NCBI RefSeq assembly: GCF_002531575.1
Contig: NZ_NWTI01000006.1
Coordinates: 248,001 to 312,000, forward strand
Origin: Bradyrhizobium sp. Y36
GTDB lineage: Bacteria; Pseudomonadota; Alphaproteobacteria; Rhizobiales; Xanthobacteraceae
Direction: 5' to 3'
Length of the DNA: 64,000 nucleotides
Shown: piece after piece, positions 29,277 through 37,353 of the stretch
Position numbering within the stretch: position 1 is the first letter of the stretch
How the letters are laid out: each line of letters starts with the position of its first letter
Notes under the pieces: model-generated
Seen by the model: only the letters and a program-made list of their open reading frames with translations
Told to the model about the DNA's origin: nothing
Database searches by the model: none
Position numbers and translations under genes: made by a program

Positions 29277-29482
29277 GACCTTGCCTCGCCACGCACGCCG
29301 CGCCGACCGAGATAGGGCAGCGCGAACAGATAGAGCCCGGTCGCGAGCAGTGGGATCAGCGGCACGAGCGCCAGGAAGCCGATCCAGGCGGCATCGAGCT
29401 GCATGGTCATGGCGACGATGTTGGCGATCACCGCGAGGGTAAAGGCGATGGACAGCCAGCGATGGGTTTGTCGAATCCACAT
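29273..29482 (-). CDS. Small two-helix membrane protein
   Basis: 69 residues with two transmembrane segments: RWLSIAFTLAVIANIVAM (about 9-28) and AWIGFLALVPLIPLLATGLYLF (about 34-56), ending in a basic tail. The open frame extends far upstream, but AAGGAGG 10 nt before the ATG at 29482 fixes the start. Function unknown; transmembrane partner in the ArsR-controlled operon. Confidence 0.8.
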   Translation of the reverse strand: MWIRQTHRWLSIAFTLAVIANIVAMTMQLDAAWIGFLALVPLIPLLATGLYLFALPYLGRRGVRGEARS

Positions 29483-29523
29483 GTTCAACGGACCTCCTTT
29501 GCAAAGGGTTGGAATGGACGTGT

Positions 29524-29955
29524 CTAGCCAGCCCGCGCCAGCAGCTCGTCCAGCTTGTTGAAGAACTGCTTCCAGCCGGCATGCGCGCCGCCGAAGGCCT
29601 GCTTCTGCGTCGGGCTGAAGCCGGCCTGCTCGACGCGCAGATGCGTGCCGGCCCCGGTCGGCGTCAGCGTGAAGGTCACGACGCTTTTCAGGTCGAACGC
29701 GGCGTCCTCGTGCGTAAAATTCCAGGTGTAGGCGAGCGTCTTCTGCGGCTCGATGGTGAGCACCTCGCAGTCCAGCACGCCGCCCCATTCGCCGCGCAGA
29801 TTGAAGCGATGGCCGACGGTCGGCTTGAAGTCGTTCTTCATCAGCCATTCCTCGATTAGATGCGGCTGCGTCAGCGCGCGCCAGAGCCGCTCTGCCGGGA
29901 AGGCAAATTCGCGCTCGACGACCACCGAGCGTGTTTCGGTCGCAGGTCCAGTCAT
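29524..29955 (-). CDS. SRPBCC (AHSA1-type) protein
   Basis: 143 residues of START-like fold: VVVEREFAFPAERLWRALTQPHLIEEWLMKNDFKPTVGHRFNLRG near the N-terminus and a C-terminal amphipathic helix GGAHAGWKQFFNKLDELLARAG. AHSA1-like single-domain proteins bind small hydrophobic ligands; the ligand is unknown. It overlaps the arsR-like gene by 4 nt. The ArsR plus SRPBCC pair is a recurrent arrangement in proteobacteria and actinobacteria. Confidence 0.9.
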   Translation of the reverse strand: MTGPATETRSVVVEREFAFPAERLWRALTQPHLIEEWLMKNDFKPTVGHRFNLRGEWGGVLDCEVLTIEPQKTLAYTWNFTHEDAAFDLKSVVTFTLTPTGAGTHLRVEQAGFSPTQKQAFGGAHAGWKQFFNKLDELLARAG

Positions 29956-30275
29956 TGGTCCATCCTCTTCAGGAGATCGTCGAGTGCATCGAGCCGCTTC
30001 TGCCAGAACGAGGACATCTGGCTGGTCCAGTCGACCAGCGGATCGAGCGCGCCGGGCTGTGCGCTGTAATGGGTCTGCCGCCCCTCATGCCGGTCGCGCA
30101 CCAGGCCCGCCTGCTTCAGCGCGCCGAGATGTTTGGACACCGCCGGCTGGGAAACGCCCGAAGTCGCCGTCAGTGCCCCGACCGTCTGCTCGCCCTCGCG
30201 GCACAGCCGCTCGAAGATCGCCCGCCGCGTGGGGTCGGCGAGCGTCCTGAACAGGAGGTCGGGAGCGGGTGACAT
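29952..30275 (-). CDS. ArsR family transcriptional regulator
   Basis: 107 residues. Winged helix-turn-helix of ArsR type: LFRTLADPTRRAIFERLCREGEQTVGALTATSGVSQPAVSKHLGALKQAGLVRDRHEGRQTHYSAQP. It lacks the Cys pairs of metal-sensing members, so a metal ligand is unlikely. The gene starts the operon and has two palindromic operators just upstream, so autorepression is likely. No strong ribosome-binding site precedes the ATG; a very short leader is possible. Confidence 0.93.
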   Translation of the reverse strand: MSPAPDLLFRTLADPTRRAIFERLCREGEQTVGALTATSGVSQPAVSKHLGALKQAGLVRDRHEGRQTHYSAQPGALDPLVDWTSQMSSFWQKRLDALDDLLKRMDQ

Positions 30276-30282
30276 GGAGGAT

Positions 30283-30328
30283 CCATAACCGGGAAGTTAT
30301 GGATAAACTCATAACCGGCGGGTTATGG
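30283..30328. promoter_or_regulatory. Tandem palindromic operator for the ArsR operon
   Basis: Two near-identical 16-bp palindromes, ATAACCGGGAAGTTAT at 30285-30300 and ATAACCGGCGGGTTAT at 30311-30326, are spaced 26 bp start to start, 10 bp upstream of the ArsR ATG. Each has ATAACC/GGTTAT-type arms as expected for a winged-helix dimer site. Confidence 0.8.
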
Positions 30329-30397
30329 ATGTGTCAAGAGCGGCAGCGGAAATGATGGTGGCTCGCGCGGCCCTCTCTGGGGCGGCAGCGCGCCCTC

Positions 30398-30847
30398 TCA
30401 CGGCCGCAGGTAAAGATACCCCTGCGACTGCAGCTCGGCCAATCTGACCACGCCGCCCTTTTCCGCGCTGACGAAGCCCGGCAGCAATTCCTTCAGCGTG
30501 ACGTTCTGCGCCTTCATCGTGTTGCCGCAGGCGGCAAGCTCGACGCCGTCCTTGGAGAACTCACTGACGCGCTTGCTGAGATCGGGGTTGGCCTGTGCCG
30601 CGTGAAATGCCTTCAGCGCCGGTCCGTGGATCACCAGGGCGATCGTGACGTGCTCGGGACCGCCGACGCCGTCGATGTGGTTCTGGATGTTGCCGAGCAC
30701 GAAATTGACCTTCTCGGCATCGCTGAGGTGGTAGACGACCTTCAGCTTGTTGCCGGCGCCCGGGTCGGTCGCGGCTTTCGCGCCAGAGGCGCCGAGCGCT
30801 GCGCCCAAGGTCGAGATGGCGGTCCACAGGATGTTGCGGCGGTTCAT
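30398..30847 (-). CDS. Exported DsrE-like protein
   Basis: 149 residues. N-terminal export signal with RR followed by a hydrophobic stretch and an AxA cleavage site (SGAKAA near 21-26), then a DsrE/DsrF-like fold: KLKVVYHLSDAEKVNFVLGNIQNHIDG, ALVIHGPALKAF, and GVELAACGNTMKAQN with a single conserved-position Cys. GGGAGG 5 nt before the ATG at 30847 sets the start. It likely acts in the periplasm; the role (sulfur transfer or redox) is not known. Followed upstream by a second exported-protein gene, 34 nt away. Confidence 0.82.
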   Translation of the reverse strand: MNRRNILWTAISTLGAALGASGAKAATDPGAGNKLKVVYHLSDAEKVNFVLGNIQNHIDGVGGPEHVTIALVIHGPALKAFHAAQANPDLSKRVSEFSKDGVELAACGNTMKAQNVTLKELLPGFVSAEKGGVVRLAELQSQGYLYLRP

Positions 30848-30881
30848 GGCGACCTCCCAAGCCGGCTTCGCCGCAGGCATA

Positions 30882-31505
30882 TCATTTGTGGCGCAGCGCG
30901 GCGAGCTCCTTGCGGTCGGTCACGAGCGAGGCGCATTCGCCGGTGTCGGTACGGTCGAGCCGGAAGATCTTGTCGTCGGCGCCGGCCACCAGCGCATGCT
31001 CGGCCTCGTCGTCCGGCTTGTTGTTCTGCCAGACCCTGACGCTCTCGAGCCGCACGATGGCCGATTTGTTGTCCTTGGACAGCGCCACTTCGATCCCGCC
31101 GCCCTCGCAATCGACGCCGCAGCCCATGCGGACTTCGTCACCCTGGCTCAGCAGCACCGCGTGGCTGCCGCACGAGCCGCTGGAGTCGAAATCGCCGCTG
31201 CGATGGCGATAGCGAAAGCCCATGCGGAAAGAGTTATGCAGCTGCTTGTCTTCCTTGTCGGTCTCCGCCGAGATCAACAGCTTCATCGACGCGACCTTCT
31301 GCTTGGGATGGCGCGCCAGATGTTCGGCATCGTAGCGGCGGACGAAGCAGGCATAAGCCTTGTCGCCCGGCGTGCCCGCATAGACCCGGGCCGTGAAGGC
31401 GTCCGCTTCGGCCTTGGTGGTCTCCCGGACCTTGTCGGCCTCATCGGCATGGGCGATGCCGGCAAAGGCAGCCAGGGCGAGCGGCAGGACAAAGGCAAGC
31501 TTCAT
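30882..31505 (-). CDS. Secreted protein of unknown function
   Basis: 207 residues with a clear Sec signal peptide (KLAFVLPLALAAFAGIAHA, about 1-19). The mature part is Cys-containing (CFVRRYD, GSCGSH, GCGVDCEGG, GECASL), which suggests disulfides in the periplasm. I do not recognise a family. It probably forms an operon with the DsrE-like gene 34 nt downstream. Confidence 0.75.
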   Translation of the reverse strand: MKLAFVLPLALAAFAGIAHADEADKVRETTKAEADAFTARVYAGTPGDKAYACFVRRYDAEHLARHPKQKVASMKLLISAETDKEDKQLHNSFRMGFRYRHRSGDFDSSGSCGSHAVLLSQGDEVRMGCGVDCEGGGIEVALSKDNKSAIVRLESVRVWQNNKPDDEAEHALVAGADDKIFRLDRTDTGECASLVTDRKELAALRHK

Positions 31506-31709
31506 GATCGCACCCTCGCGTTCGAACCGTGGGCCGCCCGCACCGAGCCGGGGAGCCGACTCGCCGTTAGTCGCAGGCCGCGAACGGCGCGTTCAAGCGC
31601 TGGCGGTCCCCCGTCTTTCCGGCAGCCTCGCGCAAGGTTCCAGCCTTAAGGGTCTGAAGGATGAGGGGCGGTAACCCCCGGTTGCCGCAGATGACTGGTG
31701 GCGGTCAAA

Positions 31710-32282
31710 ATGTCCGTAAGTCAGAACTTGCCCAACCTTGCGATTGGCTATTCCGTGCCGCGGCTCCTGAAGATTCTGGCCGGCGGCCTGCTGCTGACGC
31801 TTCTCAGCGCGGCGGTCGCCTTCAACTGGTTTCACGTCAAGACTCTCTCCGAATTCCAGATCACGGCCTGCTATGTGGGCGTCGCGCTGTTCGGCTTTGC
31901 GACCTGCAGGACGCTTTGGCGGCTGGTCTCGGCCAGACAGCCGGTCCTCTTCATCACCCGTGTCGGTCTTCGCGACACCCGTATCGCCGATGACACGATT
32001 TCCTGGAGATCCGTGCGGGACATATCGGCCTGGCGGTATCGCAGTCAGGTCGTCGTCGTGCTCAAGCTCGATCCGCTCATCGCCGATCGTTTCGACGTCG
32101 GCCTGCTGAAGCGTATCGTCTCGATGATGAACAAGGCGGTCGGCGCGGAGGGCGTGCTCGTCAGTCCCGGCGGCCTGACCATGGACGGCGAGACGCTGCT
32201 CGAGACCTGCAAGCAATATTGGAAGGCCGGCCGTCTGGCCTATACGGCCCGTCCCGCGACGGAGCCCGAGCCTGTCCATTAG
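31710..32282 (+). CDS. STM3941-like small membrane protein (second copy)
   Basis: 190 residues from ATG at 31710 (a GTG at 31698 is also in frame). Two hydrophobic segments (LLKILAGGLLLTLLSAAVAF and ACYVGVALFGFATCRTLWRL) precede a soluble part with VLFITRVGLRDTRIADDTISWRSVRDISAWRYRSQ, parallel to VVVTSYGIRDLRIGNEFLPWDSIAEISAERRRGH of the protein at 22901. Distant paralogue by layout and motif; function unknown. Flanked by a palindromic repeat on its 3' side. Confidence 0.7.
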   Translation: MSVSQNLPNLAIGYSVPRLLKILAGGLLLTLLSAAVAFNWFHVKTLSEFQITACYVGVALFGFATCRTLWRLVSARQPVLFITRVGLRDTRIADDTISWRSVRDISAWRYRSQVVVVLKLDPLIADRFDVGLLKRIVSMMNKAVGAEGVLVSPGGLTMDGETLLETCKQYWKAGRLAYTARPATEPEPVH

Positions 32283-32290
32283 AGCGCGGC

Positions 32291-32380
32291 CGTAGGGTGG
32301 GCAAAGGCGCAACGCGCCGTGCCCACGATGTCTCTCGATCGCGAAAGGTGGTGGGCACGCATTGCTTTGCCCACCCTGCG
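32291..32380. repeat. Palindromic intergenic repeat
   Basis: The left arm GTAGGGTGGGCAAAG at 32292-32306 and following GCCGTGCCCAC pair with GTGGGCACGC and CTTTGCCCACCCTGC at 32351-32379. The element sits between the convergent STM3941-like gene and korB. It has the look of the GGTGGGCAAAG...GTGCCCACC palindromes common in Bradyrhizobium-like genomes. Confidence 0.75.
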
Positions 32381-32447
32381 AATGCGTCAGCAAAAGCCGA
32401 GCACCTTTCCTCCCGCTCATCGCGAGAGAATCGACGCGGCCGATCCG

Positions 32448-33503
32448 TCAGCGCAGGCTGGCGTTGAGCTTGTCCAGCGCCGCCGAGCCCGGGCACAGCG
32501 TGTCCGCCTCCAGCGTGTTGAGCGGGGTCTCCACCGTGTTGAGGTGCTCGTGCAGATCTTCCGCCTCGGGATCGACGTAGAGAAGCCCGGTGACGATCTG
32601 CCCCTTGGCGGCGTGTCGCGCCAGGAAGGTCTGGGCGCCGAGCCGGTCATGCGGATCGTAGTCGGCATCGATCTTGCGCAGCGCGATCTTGCTGCCGTCG
32701 TGCTGCTCGACAACCTGCACCGTGCCCGGCGCGTAATCCACCGCGATCGGGTCGCGGCCGACCAGCACGTCGAGCCGGTTCACGGCATCGTTGTGCTCGC
32801 GGACATAGTCGAAGCTCTTGGTCGAGCCGGCGTGGTTGTTGAAGGCAATGCAGGGGCTGATGACGTCGATGAAGGACGCGCCCTTGTGGCGGATCGCGGC
32901 CGCGATCAGCGGCACCAGCTGGGTCTTGTCGCCGGAGAACGAGCGCGCCACGAAGGTGGCGCCCAGCTGCAGCGCGATGGCGACGAGGTCGATCGCGTTG
33001 TCGGTGTTGGTGACGCCCTTCTTGCTCTTCGAGCCGCGGTCGGCGGTCGCCGAGAACTGCCCCTTGGTCAGGCCGTAGACGCCGTTGTTCTCGACGATGT
33101 AGGTCATGTTGACGCCGCGCCGGATCGAATGCGCGAACTGACCGAAGCCGATTGAGGCGGAATCGCCGTCGCCGGAAACGCCGAGATAGATCAGGTCGCG
33201 GTTGGCGAGGTTGGCGCCCGTGAGCACGGATGGCATGCGGCCGTGCACGGAGTTGAAGCCGTGCGAATTGCCGAGGAAATAGTCCGGCGTCTTCGACGAG
33301 CAGCCGATGCCGGAGATCTTCGCGACCCGGTGCGGCTCGATCGAGAGCTCATAGCAGGCCTCGATGATCGAGGCCGTGATCGAATCGTGGCCGCAGCCCG
33401 CGCACAGCGTCGAGATCTTGCCCTCGTAGTCGCGATGCGTGTAGCCGAGCTCGTTCTTCTTGAGGCCCGGATGATGGAATTTCGGCTTGGCAATATAGGT
33501 CAT
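32448..33503 (-). CDS. korB: 2-oxoacid:ferredoxin oxidoreductase, beta subunit
   Basis: 351 residues. Binds thiamine diphosphate and, by family, a [4Fe-4S] cluster. Motifs: LCAGCGHDSITASIIEA (CxxC), SGIGCSSKTPDY, and the TPP motif GVSGDGDSASIGFGQFAH...VENNGVYGLTKGQ near 125-160. Also ISPCIAFNNH. With the alpha subunit it would oxidise a 2-oxoacid (2-oxoglutarate most likely from the family) to acyl-CoA, passing electrons to ferredoxin. It overlaps the alpha-subunit gene by 4 nt. The substrate is inferred, hence the symbol is tentative. Confidence 0.88.
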   Translation of the reverse strand: MTYIAKPKFHHPGLKKNELGYTHRDYEGKISTLCAGCGHDSITASIIEACYELSIEPHRVAKISGIGCSSKTPDYFLGNSHGFNSVHGRMPSVLTGANLANRDLIYLGVSGDGDSASIGFGQFAHSIRRGVNMTYIVENNGVYGLTKGQFSATADRGSKSKKGVTNTDNAIDLVAIALQLGATFVARSFSGDKTQLVPLIAAAIRHKGASFIDVISPCIAFNNHAGSTKSFDYVREHNDAVNRLDVLVGRDPIAVDYAPGTVQVVEQHDGSKIALRKIDADYDPHDRLGAQTFLARHAAKGQIVTGLLYVDPEAEDLHEHLNTVETPLNTLEADTLCPGSAALDKLNASLR

Positions 33504-35347
33504 GACACGGCCTTGCGGAGCGGGGTCACCTTGAGGTGATCCTGGTGGTCGCCAATGGCTTTTGCGATGAAGCGGGCAGTGATCGGAGTGCCGTCATAGT
33601 GCACGATCGGCACCAGCCGCACCGGGTCGATGCCGTTCTCGTTGACGATCAGCTGGCGAAGCTGGCTGTCGCGGTTCTGCTCGACCACGTAGACGAAGTC
33701 GTGCTCGGCCAGGAAGCTCGCGACGCTGGAGTGGAACGGGAAGGCGCGGATGCGCATCCGGTCGAGCTGATGCCCGCGCGCTTCCAAGAGCCCGATCGCC
33801 TCGTCCATCGCCGGCGAGGTCGAGCCGAAATAGATCACGCCGTATTTGGTCGGCCGTTCCGCATTGGCCTGCAGCGGCCGCGGCACCAGGTCCTGTGCGG
33901 TCTCGAACTTGCGCATCAGGCGCTGCATGTTGTCGGCGTAGACCGAGCCTTCCTCGGAATAGCGCGCATAGCGATCGCGCGAGGTGCCGCGGGTGAAGTA
34001 GGAACCCTTGGTCGGATGCGTGCCGGGATAGGTGCGGTAGGGGATGCCGTCGCCGTCGACGTCGAGATAGCGGCCGAAGTCGCGGCCCTGATCCAGCATC
34101 TCCGCGGTCATCACCTTGCCCCGGTCATACTGCTTGGCATCGTCCCATTTCAGCGGGCGGCAGAGCCGGTGGTTCATGCCGATGTCGAGGTCGAGCATCA
34201 GGAAGATCGTGGTCTGCAGACGTTCGGCGAGATCGAAGGCGGCGGCCGCGAACTCGAACGCCTCGGCCGGGTCTTCCGGAAACAGCAGCACATGCTTGGT
34301 GTCGCCGTGCGAAGCATAGGCGCAGGCGATGATGTCGCATTGCTGGGTGCGGGTCGGCATGCCCGTGGAGGGGCCGGCGCGCTGGATGTTCATGATCACG
34401 GCCGGGATCTCGGCGAAATAGGACAGGCCGATGAACTCGGTCATCAGCGAGATGCCGGGGCCGGAGGTCGCGGTGAAGGCGCGGGCGCCGTTCCAGGAGG
34501 CGCCGATGACGATGCCGATCGAGGCCAACTCGTCCTCGCCCTGCACGATCGCGTACTTCGCCTTGCCCGTTTCAGGGTCGTGACGATACTTCTTGCAGTG
34601 GGCGGTGAAGGCCTCTGCCACCGACGAGGACGGCGTGATCGGATACCAGGCGCACACCGTGGCGCCGCCATAGACGGCGCCGAGCGCGGCGGCGCTGTTG
34701 CCCTCGATGAAGATGCGGTCGCCGACCTTGTCGGACTTCTTGATACGCAGTCCCAGCGGGCATTTCAAATTCTGCAGCGCCCAGTCGCGGCCGAGATGCA
34801 GTGCGTGGACGTTGGAGGAGAGCAGCTTCTCCTTGCCCTTGTACTGCTCGCCGATCAGCTGCTCGATCAGCTTCGGGTCCATGTCGAGCAGCGCCGAGAG
34901 CGCGCCGAGATAGATGATGTTCTTGAACAGCTGGCGCTGCCGCGGATCGGTGTAGGTCGAGTTGGTGATGGCGGTCAGCGGCACGCCGATCACGGTGATG
35001 TCGTCGCGGAACTTGGTCGACGGCATCGGCTTGGTGGAATCGTAGAACAGATAGCCGCCGGGCTCGATGCCGGCGACGTCCTTGTCCCAGGTCTGCGGGT
35101 TCATGGCGACCATCATGTCGACGCCGCCGCGGGCGCCGAGATGGCCCTCTTCGGTCACCCGCACCTCGTACCAGGTCGGCAGGCCCTGGATGTTGGAGGG
35201 GAAGATGTTGCGCGGCGACACCGGAACGCCATGGCGCAGGATGGCGCGCGCGAACATCTCGTTGGCGCTGGCCGAGCCCGAGCCGTTGACGTTGGCGAAG
35301 CGGACGACGAAGTCGTTTACGCTGCTGATCGGCTTCTTGTCGGACAT
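33500..35347 (-). CDS. korA: 2-oxoacid:acceptor oxidoreductase, fused gamma-alpha subunit
   Basis: 615 residues. The N-terminal gamma domain (VNDFVVRFANVNGSGSASANEMFARAIL, GVDMMVAMNPQTW) is joined to the alpha domain (IEGNSAAALGAVYGGATVCAWYPITPSSSVAEAF, TSGPGISLMTEFIGLSYFAEIPAVIMNIQRAGPSTGMPTRTQQCD). Both are typical of two-subunit 2-oxoglutarate/2-oxoacid ferredoxin oxidoreductases. The ATG at 35347 starts SDKKPISSVNDFVVRF; upstream frame belongs to the FAD gene. It overlaps that gene by 31 nt, showing tight coupling. Cytoplasmic. Confidence 0.9.
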   Translation of the reverse strand: MSDKKPISSVNDFVVRFANVNGSGSASANEMFARAILRHGVPVSPRNIFPSNIQGLPTWYEVRVTEEGHLGARGGVDMMVAMNPQTWDKDVAGIEPGGYLFYDSTKPMPSTKFRDDITVIGVPLTAITNSTYTDPRQRQLFKNIIYLGALSALLDMDPKLIEQLIGEQYKGKEKLLSSNVHALHLGRDWALQNLKCPLGLRIKKSDKVGDRIFIEGNSAAALGAVYGGATVCAWYPITPSSSVAEAFTAHCKKYRHDPETGKAKYAIVQGEDELASIGIVIGASWNGARAFTATSGPGISLMTEFIGLSYFAEIPAVIMNIQRAGPSTGMPTRTQQCDIIACAYASHGDTKHVLLFPEDPAEAFEFAAAAFDLAERLQTTIFLMLDLDIGMNHRLCRPLKWDDAKQYDRGKVMTAEMLDQGRDFGRYLDVDGDGIPYRTYPGTHPTKGSYFTRGTSRDRYARYSEEGSVYADNMQRLMRKFETAQDLVPRPLQANAERPTKYGVIYFGSTSPAMDEAIGLLEARGHQLDRMRIRAFPFHSSVASFLAEHDFVYVVEQNRDSQLRQLIVNENGIDPVRLVPIVHYDGTPITARFIAKAIGDHQDHLKVTPLRKAVS

Positions 35348-37116
35348 GTCGAACCTGCGTGAGTCATCTCGATGAAGTATTTCTGCATGTCCCAGGCACC
35401 GGTGGGACAACGCTCGGCGCACAGCCCGCAATGCAGGCAGACATCCTCGTCCTTGACCATGACGCGGCCGGTCTTGAGATCGCTGGACACATAGAGATCC
35501 TGGTCCGGATGCGGCGAGGGCGCTTTCAAGCGCGTGCGCAGATCGTCTTCCTCGCCGTTGGCGGTGAAGGTGATGCAGTCCATCGGGCAGATGTCGGCGC
35601 AGGCGTCGCACTCGATGCACAGCGAGGTCGAGAACACCGTCTGGACGTCGCAGTTCAGGCAGCGCTCGGCTTCGCCCAGCGCCAGCTTGACGTCGTAGCC
35701 GAGCTCGACCTCGGTGCGGATGTCCTTCAGCGCGATCACCTTGTCGCGATGCGGCACCTTGAAGCGCTTGTCGTTGGAGATGTCGTTGTCATAGCTCCAT
35801 TCGTGAATGCCCATTTTCTGCGAGGAGATTTGCACGTCCGGCAGCGGGCGCTCGGTGATGTCCTCGCCCGACAGCATCTTGTGGATCGACAGCGCGGCGT
35901 CATGGCCGTGCGCGACCGCCCAGATGATGTTCTTCGGGCCGAACGCGGCGTCGCCGCCGAAGAAGACCTTCGGATTGGTCGAGACGAATGTCTTCGGATC
36001 GACCTTGGGCATGTGCCATTTGTCGAACTCGATGCCGCAATCCTGCTCGATCCAGGGGAAGGCATTCTCCTGGCCGACCGCGACCAGCACGTCGTCGCAG
36101 GGAATGGTCTGATCGGGATCGCCCGAAGGCACGAGGTTCCGGCGGCCCTTGGCGTCAAATTCGGCTTTGACGTGCTGGAAGGTGACGCCGATGAGCTTGC
36201 CGGCAACATGCTTGAATTCAACCGGCACCATGTAGTTGAGGATCGGAATATCCTCGTGGATCGCGTCCTCCTTCTCCCAGGGCGAAGCCTTCATCTCCTC
36301 GAAGCCGGAGCGAACGACCACCGTGACTTTCTCGCCGCCGAGGCGGCGCGCGGTGCGGCAGCAATCCATCGCGGTGTTGCCGCCGCCGAGCACGATCACG
36401 CGCTTGCCGATCTTGTCGGTGTGCCCGAACGACACGTTGGCCAGCCATTCGATGCCGATATGGATGTTGGCGGCGGCCTCTTTCCGGCCGGGAATGTCGA
36501 GCTCGCGGCCGCGCGGCGCGCCGGAGCCGACGAAGATCGCGTCATATTTCTCCGCGAGCAGCGCCTTCATGCTCTCGATGCGGTGGCCGCCCCTAAACTC
36601 GACCCCGAGGCCCAGGATGTAGCCGGTCTCCTCGTCGATCACCGAATTGGGCAGTCGGAATTTCGGGATCTGCGTCCGCATCATGCCGCCGGCTTCGGGA
36701 TCGCCGTCGAACACGGTGCAGTGATAGCCGAGCGGCGCCAGATCGCGTGCCACGGTCAGCGAGGCCGGGCCGCCACCGACGAAGGCGACGCGCTTGCCGT
36801 TCTTCGCTGCGGGGCGCGGCAGGCGCTGCCTGATGTCGTCCTTGAAGTCCGCGGCGACGCGCTTCAAGCGGCAGATCGCAACCGGAGTTTCCTCGACGCG
36901 TCCGCGCCGGCACGCCGGCTCGCATGGACGATCGCAGGTGCGTCCCAAAATTCCGGGAAACACGTTCGATTTCCAATTGATCATGTAGGCGTCGCTGTAG
37001 CGGCCTTGTGCGATCAGTCGGATGTACTCGGGAACCGGGGTGTGTGCAGGACAGGCCCATTGGCAATCGACCACTTTGTGAAAGTAGTCGGGGGCCGCGA
37101 TATCGGTCGGTTTCAT
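35317..37116 (-). CDS. FAD-dependent oxidoreductase with 4Fe-4S domains (GltD-like)
   Basis: 599 residues. N-terminal GltD-type Fe-S region (DCQWACPAHTPVPEYI, GRTCDRPCEPACRRG), two Rossmann folds (FVGGGPASLTVARDLAPLG near 110; VIVLGGGNTAMDCCRTARRLGG near 240), and a C-terminal bacterial ferredoxin pair: CIECDACADICPMDC and CLHCGLCAERCPTGAW. It resembles the beta subunit of glutamate synthase/NfnB plus a ferredoxin, so it could move electrons between KorAB and NAD(P)H. First gene of the operon, overlapping korA by 31 nt. The role is inferred from domains and operon. Confidence 0.85.
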   Translation of the reverse strand: MKPTDIAAPDYFHKVVDCQWACPAHTPVPEYIRLIAQGRYSDAYMINWKSNVFPGILGRTCDRPCEPACRRGRVEETPVAICRLKRVAADFKDDIRQRLPRPAAKNGKRVAFVGGGPASLTVARDLAPLGYHCTVFDGDPEAGGMMRTQIPKFRLPNSVIDEETGYILGLGVEFRGGHRIESMKALLAEKYDAIFVGSGAPRGRELDIPGRKEAAANIHIGIEWLANVSFGHTDKIGKRVIVLGGGNTAMDCCRTARRLGGEKVTVVVRSGFEEMKASPWEKEDAIHEDIPILNYMVPVEFKHVAGKLIGVTFQHVKAEFDAKGRRNLVPSGDPDQTIPCDDVLVAVGQENAFPWIEQDCGIEFDKWHMPKVDPKTFVSTNPKVFFGGDAAFGPKNIIWAVAHGHDAALSIHKMLSGEDITERPLPDVQISSQKMGIHEWSYDNDISNDKRFKVPHRDKVIALKDIRTEVELGYDVKLALGEAERCLNCDVQTVFSTSLCIECDACADICPMDCITFTANGEEDDLRTRLKAPSPHPDQDLYVSSDLKTGRVMVKDEDVCLHCGLCAERCPTGAWDMQKYFIEMTHAGSTCPTRSRSAA

Positions 37117-37200
37117 TCCTACCCTGTCCGCGCAGGCTCAAAGACCCCGCGGCCTCTTCTGAGCTTGTCGGACGCTTAACGTGCGTCGATCTGGTTTCTG

Positions 37201-37212
37201 AATGACGTCATT
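37201..37212. promoter_or_regulatory. 12-bp perfect palindrome upstream of the kor operon
   Basis: AATGACGTCATT is self-complementary, 85 bp upstream of the first ATG of the FAD/korA/korB operon in a 237-bp non-coding stretch. A possible operator; no regulator is known from this window. Confidence 0.35.
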
Positions 37213-37353
37213 GGGTTAGCTTATTAGAACCGTTCCCAAGTACAACGGCAAAGTTTCGCAGGTCCCCGCTTTCATGGGAGCCACGCGCGCACAGCATTAA
37301 CGCACCGCGTGGAGCATGCGGCGGTGCAATATGCTGCGCTGCAGATGAGCGAT

